Below the pieces are notes generated by a model that ran no database searches, had not been told where the DNA came from, and saw nothing but the letters and a program-made list of their open reading frames with translations. Position numbers and translations under genes: made by a program. This document shows positions 40,490 to 45,445 of a DNA stretch of 45,445 nt, in pieces. The DNA comes from CAJGBR01 sp045637425 (lineage in GTDB: Bacteria; Bacteroidota; Bacteroidia; Bacteroidales; Rikenellaceae): the NCBI GenBank assembly GCA_045637425.1, contig JAZTZL010000005.1, positions 1-45,445 on the forward strand, written 5' to 3'. The number at the start of each line of letters is the position of its first letter. Within the stretch, counting starts at the first letter, position 1.

Positions 40490-41139
40490 TTAAGGTTGAA
40501 AATATAAATAAATCATTCGGACAAGTTGATGTTCTGAAAGATGTATCGCTGAATATCGCAGCAGGCGAAGTCGTTTCTATTGTCGGGCCGAGCGGCGCAG
40601 GCAAGACTACACTATTGCAGATTATCGGCACACTGAGCAGACAGGACTCAGGTCGGGTGTTAATCAACGGAATTGATTTGAATACAATCGGGGATAAAAA
40701 ATTGTCTCGATTCAGAAATCAGAATATCGGATTTGTATTTCAATTTCACAATCTGCTCGGTGAATTTACAGCACTCGAAAACGTTTGTATTCCCGCCTAC
40801 ATCGCCGGCTCGGATCGAAATCATACTGAAAAACGTGCTATAGAGCTGCTCGAACTGCTGGGAATGAAACACCGAATGAATCATAAACCTGCGGAGATGT
40901 CGGGTGGCGAACAGCAACGCGTGGCAGTTGCCCGCGCTCTGATAAACTCACCGGCATTGCTACTTGCAGACGAGCCGTCGGGAAATCTTGACTCGCACAA
41001 CCGAGACGAATTGCATTCGCTGTTTTTCGAACTGAGAGATAAGTTCGGCCAGACCATCGTCATCGTAACTCACGACAACGATCTCGCTCAACGTTCAGAC
41101 CGCAAAATCGAAATGCTTGACGGTAGAATCATTAAATAA
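40486..41139 (+). CDS. lolD: ABC transporter ATP-binding protein, LolD type
   Basis: LolD powers extraction of outer-membrane lipoproteins from the inner membrane. The 217-residue protein has Walker A GPSGAGKTTLL (residues ~35-45), the Q-loop in FQFHNLLGEFTALENV, signature MSGGEQQRVAVARAL, Walker B LLADEPSGNLDS and H-loop VIVTHD. Members of the MacB/LolD/FtsE group look alike; pairing with the LolC/E-type permease right after it makes LolD the best call. It overlaps folP by 4 nt. Confidence 0.9.
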   Translation: MIKVENINKSFGQVDVLKDVSLNIAAGEVVSIVGPSGAGKTTLLQIIGTLSRQDSGRVLINGIDLNTIGDKKLSRFRNQNIGFVFQFHNLLGEFTALENVCIPAYIAGSDRNHTEKRAIELLELLGMKHRMNHKPAEMSGGEQQRVAVARALINSPALLLADEPSGNLDSHNRDELHSLFFELRDKFGQTIVIVTHDNDLAQRSDRKIEMLDGRIIK

Positions 41140-41155
41140 CCGAATCTCGAAAAAC

Positions 41156-42397
41156 GTGTCAAAGATAAATCTTTCATACTTTTTAGGTAGCAGATTGTCA
41201 TCTAAATCGCACAAACAAAACAATGTTATGGTGCGTATTGCGATGGTAAGTGTAGCCGTGGGAATAGCTGTTATGGTATTGGCATTGGGGGTGATACACG
41301 GCTTCAAGATTGAGATTTCCAATGCATTGGGAGGTTTCGGAGCTCACATTACAATCACCTCACTCGAAGGCAGTAGTTCTCCCGAATCACACCCTATATC
41401 CTCATTATCAAACTATCCAAACTCGATCAAACAGTTAAGCGAGGTTAAAGACATTCACAGATTTGCGCATAAAGCAGGGATAGTCAAAAATGGAGAAGTG
41501 ATGGAGGGTGTATTGCTCAAGGGTTATGGTGATGATTTTGATTGGCAGTTTTATGAGCAGATATTGGTTCGAGGCAGATTACCCGAAGTCGGCAGCAAAA
41601 CTAGAAATAGAGATGTGCTGATTTCAGAACGGTTGGCAGCTCAACTCAGTCTCGATACCGCCTCAAAGGTCGAAATGTTGTTTGTACAGAATCCTCCACG
41701 CCGCGACCTCTACAAAGTGGTAGGCATATACAAGAGTGACTTCGAAGAGATGGATAAAATACTGATGCTTACTGATATACGCAATATTCAAAGACTTAAT
41801 AATTGGAATAATAACCAGATTACGGGCTATGAAGTGAACGGCTTCGACCTGAGGAATTTGGACAGGCTATATGATGATGTATGCACTACGATGAACGCCG
41901 ACTCGACAATCAACGAATCGCTGTATGTATCCGACCTGAAACAAAAAAATCGCATAATATTCGATTGGCTGGCAACTCACGACCTTAATGCCCTGGTAAT
42001 CATTATCGTGATGCTGATTGTATCGGTGTTTAATATGGCAGCAGCGCTACTGATTATACTGCTGGAAAAGAGCAAGTTTATCGGCATCTTGAAGACACTA
42101 GGTGCAGACAACTCGCTACTGAAGAAGGTATTCATCTGGCGAACAATATACATCGTGACCAGAGGTATGCTCTGGGGTAACATCGTGGGATTTGCATTGT
42201 GTGCGCTGCAAAGATATACGGGAGCCATAAAACTTGACTCCGCAGGTTATTTTCTTAGTCAGGTCCCCATCGCATTTAACTGGTGGCAATTGGTGTTTCT
42301 GAACATCGGTATATTCGCTGTAATCATTGTGTGTCAGGTAATTCCGACTCACATCATTTCAAAAATTTCACCCGAAAAGAGTGTTCGTTATGAGTAA
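41156..42397 (+). CDS. Lipoprotein-releasing ABC permease, LolC/LolE type
   Basis: The protein has four membrane helices (first ~residues 24-46, three more in the last 170) around a large periplasmic domain, the FtsX/MacB layout. It begins FLGSRL and carries MVRIAMVSVAVGIAVMVLAL at the first helix; the last part has KFIGILKTLGADNSLLKKVF, the coupling helix that touches LolD. I use the GTG at 41156, 16 nt after lolD, because the only earlier start is a TTG inside lolD (41117) and the GTG gives a typical N-terminus. A single permease gene follows lolD, so the transporter may be a homodimer, as LolF is in some bacteria. Confidence 0.85.
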   Translation: MSKINLSYFLGSRLSSKSHKQNNVMVRIAMVSVAVGIAVMVLALGVIHGFKIEISNALGGFGAHITITSLEGSSSPESHPISSLSNYPNSIKQLSEVKDIHRFAHKAGIVKNGEVMEGVLLKGYGDDFDWQFYEQILVRGRLPEVGSKTRNRDVLISERLAAQLSLDTASKVEMLFVQNPPRRDLYKVVGIYKSDFEEMDKILMLTDIRNIQRLNNWNNNQITGYEVNGFDLRNLDRLYDDVCTTMNADSTINESLYVSDLKQKNRIIFDWLATHDLNALVIIIVMLIVSVFNMAAALLIILLEKSKFIGILKTLGADNSLLKKVFIWRTIYIVTRGMLWGNIVGFALCALQRYTGAIKLDSAGYFLSQVPIAFNWWQLVFLNIGIFAVIIVCQVIPTHIISKISPEKSVRYE

Positions 42398-43115
42398 TCT
42401 AAAACCATATTCAGGAGAAGAATCGAAAACAGAACAGGTGCAAAATATGTTCGATCGAGTAGCACGTCGTTACGACCTGCTTAATCACTTGTTGTCGATG
42501 GGAGCCGATGTACATTGGCGACGACTCGCAGTGAAGCAAGCCACACAGAATGCTCCGCAGAGAATTGTTGACGTAGCTTGCGGGACTGCCGATTTGACTA
42601 TTGCATTAGCGCAAAAGGCTCAGAATGCACAACTTGTAGGACTTGACCTATCGGAAGGAATGCTGGAAGTCGGGCGCAAAAAAGTAGCTACAGCTGGACT
42701 CAATGAGCGCATTACTCTGCAACAAGGTAACGGAGAAAATCTGCCTATTGACAGTCAATCAGTTGATTCAGTAACGATTGCATTCGGCATAAGAAATTTC
42801 GAGCACCCAGAACTCGGACTTAGCGAGATGACTCGAATTCTTAAACCTAAAGGTCGAGTAGTGATTCTTGAATTCTCGATGCCGTCGAACTCTCTGTTCC
42901 GAGCAGTTTACAAGTGGTACTTCAAGAATATACTACCCACCGTTGCAGGCTGGATTTCAGGCGACCGAAAGGCGTACGAGTATCTGCCCAAGTCGGTAGA
43001 GTTATTTCCCAATGGTCAGAAATTTGCTGATATGATGTTGGCACAAGGGTGTCAAAAGGTTGAAATAAAATCGCTAATGGGCGGAATAGCTATGATTTAC
43101 ACAGGTATAAAATAA
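42390..43115 (+). CDS. menG: Demethylmenaquinone methyltransferase
   Basis: MenG/UbiE methylates demethylmenaquinone with SAM, the last step of menaquinone synthesis; Bacteroidota use menaquinone, so menG fits better than ubiE. The 241-residue protein has VQNMFDRVARRYDLLNHLLS, the SAM site IVDVACGTADLTIAL (~residues 54-68), VTIAFGIRNFEHPELGL and VVILEFSMPSN. The ATG at 42390 overlaps the lolC/E stop by 8 nt; a GTG at 42381 is less likely. Confidence 0.95.
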   Translation: MSNLKPYSGEESKTEQVQNMFDRVARRYDLLNHLLSMGADVHWRRLAVKQATQNAPQRIVDVACGTADLTIALAQKAQNAQLVGLDLSEGMLEVGRKKVATAGLNERITLQQGNGENLPIDSQSVDSVTIAFGIRNFEHPELGLSEMTRILKPKGRVVILEFSMPSNSLFRAVYKWYFKNILPTVAGWISGDRKAYEYLPKSVELFPNGQKFADMMLAQGCQKVEIKSLMGGIAMIYTGIK

Positions 43116-43131
43116 TTTAAAATAATATACG

Positions 43132-43593
43132 ATGAAAAAAATATTTCTAATTTTTGCCATTGCAATTGTAAGTTCGTGTGGTTTTAATGCAGAACAGATT
43201 ATGCTTTCAGAAAATCTACAAACCAGCAATATTCAAATTTCGACTAATTCGATTGGCGCTGATTTTCAGGTGGATATAATATCAAAGCGCAAAACAAAGA
43301 TATCAGAAATCGACCTGAATATTATCGACCAAAACGACAAAAAAATCGGAATACTGCGGGTCGAAGATATTAAAATATATAGAGGACCCAATCGGTTATT
43401 GATTCCTCTAAAGCTCTATATATCAAGTTCTCCAATAAAAATCATCTCAATTCTCAACGAAGGAGACATAGAGAATCTGCGCATCAACGGCTCTGCAAAG
43501 GTCAAATCCGGACTTATCAGCAAACGCGTGAAATTTGACAATATCACAATCGAAGAATTTGTCGGGAATTATCTATTCAAGATTGTCGATTAA
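43132..43593 (+). CDS. Small lipoprotein, possibly LEA/WHy-like fold
   Basis: The 153-residue protein has a lipoprotein signal ending IVSSC (Cys16). The mature part is beta-rich with alternating polar and hydrophobic residues (ADFQVDIISKRKTKISEIDL, KIGILRVEDIKIYRGPNRLL, IPLKLYIS), which recalls the LEA-2/WHy beta-sandwich found in periplasmic lipoproteins of this group; I only note the likeness. Codon use is AT-rich compared with menG. It ends the long + operon and overlaps the convergent rsmA stop by 4 nt. Function unknown. Confidence 0.75.
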   Translation: MKKIFLIFAIAIVSSCGFNAEQIMLSENLQTSNIQISTNSIGADFQVDIISKRKTKISEIDLNIIDQNDKKIGILRVEDIKIYRGPNRLLIPLKLYISSSPIKIISILNEGDIENLRINGSAKVKSGLISKRVKFDNITIEEFVGNYLFKIVD

Positions 43594-44354
43594 AGTTGAG
43601 ATTCAATCCACTGAGTTAGCTCTATAAACTGCTCACAACTAAGCGTTTCCGGGCGCTGCGAGAAAAGTGGGTGCTCGCCTTGGAGCGTCGGGAATGCCCC
43701 CTTGAGTGAATTGCGCAAAGTCTTACGACGCTGATTAAACGTAGCCTTTACCACTCTGAAAAACAACGCATCATCACACGGCAGAGTCTCTCGCGAATTA
43801 CGCTTGAGTCGAATCACGCCACTCTTGACCTTTGGCGGCGGATTAAACACTCCTTCGCTGACAGTGAACAGATAATCAATGTCATAGAAGGTCTGCAACA
43901 GCACACTCAATATGCCATAATCACGGCCACCCGGACCGGCTGCCAGGCGGACCGCAACTTCGCGTTGCAGCATACAAACCACCTCAGGCACCCGATTTCG
44001 ATTCTCCAAAATACGGAAAAAAATCTGGGACGAAATATTATATGGAAAATTTCCTACAACATTAAACCGTTCGAAGAACTCCCCGTCGAATGACATCTCA
44101 AGAAAATCTGCTGCCAAAAGATTCAACTGAGGATAATTAATCTTCAGATAATCAACACTTTCCGAATCAACTTCAACTGCACACAAATTCACCTCCTGAC
44201 GCTGCAACAGAAACTGAGTCAATACCCCAGTACCCGGTCCAATCTCAAGAGTATTCTTACAACCATCAGCCTGTAACGCATTTGCAATTCGCTGAGCAAC
44301 AGACATATCAGTCAAAAAATGTTGACCTAAACGTTTTTTGGGACGAACGTACAT
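43590..44354 (-). CDS. rsmA: 16S rRNA dimethyladenosine transferase (KsgA)
   Basis: RsmA adds four methyl groups to two adenosines in helix 45 of 16S rRNA. The 254-residue protein has KKRLGQHFLTD (residues 6-16), SAM site LEIGPGTGVLTQFLL (~36-50), VGNFPYNISSQIFF (~98-111) and a C-terminal helical domain. All motifs are intact. The ATG follows the gltA stop directly (TAAATG), so the two are tightly coupled although unrelated in function. Confidence 0.96.
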   Translation of the reverse strand: MYVRPKKRLGQHFLTDMSVAQRIANALQADGCKNTLEIGPGTGVLTQFLLQRQEVNLCAVEVDSESVDYLKINYPQLNLLAADFLEMSFDGEFFERFNVVGNFPYNISSQIFFRILENRNRVPEVVCMLQREVAVRLAAGPGGRDYGILSVLLQTFYDIDYLFTVSEGVFNPPPKVKSGVIRLKRNSRETLPCDDALFFRVVKATFNQRRKTLRNSLKGAFPTLQGEHPLFSQRPETLSCEQFIELTQWIESQL

Positions 44355-45445
44355 TTATTTATTTTTTATATATTCATCAATAGCCTTCGCAGCTTTGCGA
44401 CCTGCCCCCATCGCCAAAATAACCGTAGCTGCACCTGTTACGGCATCACCACCTGCAAAGATCCCGGGACGAGTCGTAGCACCATTTTCATCGGCTACAA
44501 TACCACCGTAACGGGTAGTCTCCAACCCAGCAGTCGTACTCTTAATCAGCGGGTTAGGCGAAGTACCCAACGCCATAATCACAGAGTCACATTCGATTTC
44601 GAACTCGGAACCTTCGACTACTTGAGGTGATCTGCGACCAGAAGCATCAGGCTCACCGAGTTCCATTCTTACGCATTTTATTGCACGAACCCAACCGTTT
44701 TCATCACCCATTATCTCGACAGGATTGGTAAGTAATTGGAAATCGACACCCTCTTCTTTGGCGTGATGTACCTCTTCGACACGAGCTGGCAATTCAGCCT
44801 CACTTCTACGATAGACAATCACAGACTCTGCACCCAATCTCTTAGCAGTTCTTACAGAGTCCATAGCCACGTTACCACCACCAACTACTACGACACTACG
44901 TCCTACGAATATAGGTGTATCTGCCTTATCATCAAATGCTTTCATCAGATTTGCACGAGTCAGGAACTCATTTGCAGACACTACTCCATTGAGAGTCTCG
45001 CCCTTGATATTCATAAATTTCGGCAGCCCCGCACCCGATGCAATAAACACAGCCTCATATCCCTCATCGTCCATCAACGAATCAATCGTGACTGTGCGAC
45101 CAACTACAACGTCGGTCTCAATATCAACTCCGAGTCGCTTAACATTTTGAATTTCAGACTCTACAATGCGTTGTTTAGGCAATCTGAATTCTGGAATACC
45201 ATAACTCAACACTCCCCCCGGACGGTGCAATGCCTCAAAAATTTTCACTTCGTATCCCATCTTTGCCAAATCTGCAGCACACGCCAAACCCGCAGGGCCA
45301 CTGCCGATTACAGCAACACGATGTCCATTTGCCGGCAATTTTTCAACGCTCGAAACGCCGTGTTCGCGAGCCCAATCACCCACGAAACGCTCCAACTTGC
45401 CGATGCTGACAGCCTCACCCTTGACACCCATTACGCAAGCGCCTT
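44355..45445 (-). CDS. gltA: NADPH-dependent glutamate synthase small subunit-type oxidoreductase (runs off the right edge)
   Basis: The 363 residues in view carry the FAD site RVAVIGSGPAGLACAADLAK and a NADPH site SVVVVGGGNVAMDSVRTA with YRRSEAELPAR, whose arginines favour NADPH. Codons continue upstream of the ATG at 45431 to the window end as GACVMGVKGEAVSIG, so that ATG is internal and the true start lies outside. The missing part should hold the N-terminal Fe-S-binding helical domain. This fits GltA, the homotetrameric glutamate synthase component; the beta subunit of NfnAB is a close relative and cannot be excluded without the neighbour. rsmA starts right after its stop. Confidence 0.85.
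   Translation of the reverse strand, partial: GACVMGVKGEAVSIGKLERFVGDWAREHGVSSVEKLPANGHRVAVIGSGPAGLACAADLAKMGYEVKIFEALHRPGGVLSYGIPEFRLPKQRIVESEIQNVKRLGVDIETDVVVGRTVTIDSLMDDEGYEAVFIASGAGLPKFMNIKGETLNGVVSANEFLTRANLMKAFDDKADTPIFVGRSVVVVGGGNVAMDSVRTAKRLGAESVIVYRRSEAELPARVEEVHHAKEEGVDFQLLTNPVEIMGDENGWVRAIKCVRMELGEPDASGRRSPQVVEGSEFEIECDSVIMALGTSPNPLIKSTTAGLETTRYGGIVADENGATTRPGIFAGGDAVTGAATVILAMGAGRKAAKAIDEYIKNK

Noticed and set aside
1..45445. CRISPR array, insertion sequence, prophage or integrative element
   Set aside because: No regularly spaced repeats, transposase, integrase or phage gene was seen on either strand; gene content is core-like throughout.

Overview
The window is a stretch of core chromosome from a member of the Bacteroidota, most likely order Bacteroidales. 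Three things support this. Many genes are preceded by the Bacteroidota sigma-factor signature TAnnTTTG (-7 box), often with TTTG or TTG about 19-20 nt upstream, and Shine-Dalgarno sequences are mostly absent. The gene content is typical of the group: an OMP_b-brl_3-type outer membrane barrel, a DUF4369-TlpA thioredoxin, a Bacteroidota-type LptE lipoprotein next to secG, and GltA-type glutamate synthase small subunit. Local orders such as lipA-lipB and lolD-lolE-menG also fit. Base composition looks moderate (low to mid 40s % GC by eye). I saw no insertion sequence, prophage, rRNA, tRNA or CRISPR array. Family or genus cannot be fixed from this sequence alone.

Layout. 1-1064 (-) is the start of the str operon (rpsL, rpsG, then fusA running off the window). 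1315-5364 (+) holds panC-panD-nth, a secreted alpha/beta hydrolase and mnmA. 5602-8323 (-) is a sugar dehydratase plus aminotransferase pair for an amino-sugar precursor. 8436-8576 (+) is a 46-residue membrane peptide with its own promoter and terminator. 8658-11721 (-) runs sigma-54 activator, lptE, a TPR-like protein, secG, rpiB. 11856-13717 (+) carries a BASS-type transporter and a membrane-anchored coiled-coil protein. 13791-14406 (-) is a non-standard block: a structured RNA followed by three very short reading frames. 14570-18251 (-) is exbB-exbD-tonB-argS. A thioredoxin lipoprotein is on + (18358-18810). 18807-27130 (-) holds two GT4 glycosyltransferases, small envelope proteins, a TlpA-like thioredoxin, and the glyS-coaD-lpxD-ruvC operon. 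gapA and a small lipoprotein are on + (27437-29013). lpdA, a lipid kinase, an M23/LysM lipoprotein, an outer membrane barrel protein and a SPOR-like protein are on - (29098-36044). A long + operon runs lipA-lipB-recJ-folP-lolD-lolE-menG plus a lipoprotein (36286-43593). gltA and rsmA are on - at the right end.

How the genes work together. Much of the window concerns envelope building (lptE, secG, lpxD, lolDE, M23 protein, barrel protein, ExbB/ExbD/TonB, glycosyltransferases). The rest is mainly cofactor supply (panC, panD and coaD for CoA; lipA, lipB and lpdA for lipoyl enzymes; folP for folate; menG for menaquinone) and translation (rpsL, rpsG, fusA, argS, glyS, mnmA, rsmA).

The best candidate for something undescribed is 13791-14508. 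On the minus strand there is a good promoter, an RNA of about 210 nt whose ends pair just before a run of seven U, several helices that need G-U pairs on this strand only, and two hairpin loops that both show UUGGC with a complementary strand inside the same RNA. Directly downstream lie a 41-residue zinc-ribbon peptide and two tandem 34-35-residue peptides. All of this is inferred from the sequence by hand and has not been checked against Rfam or protein databases.
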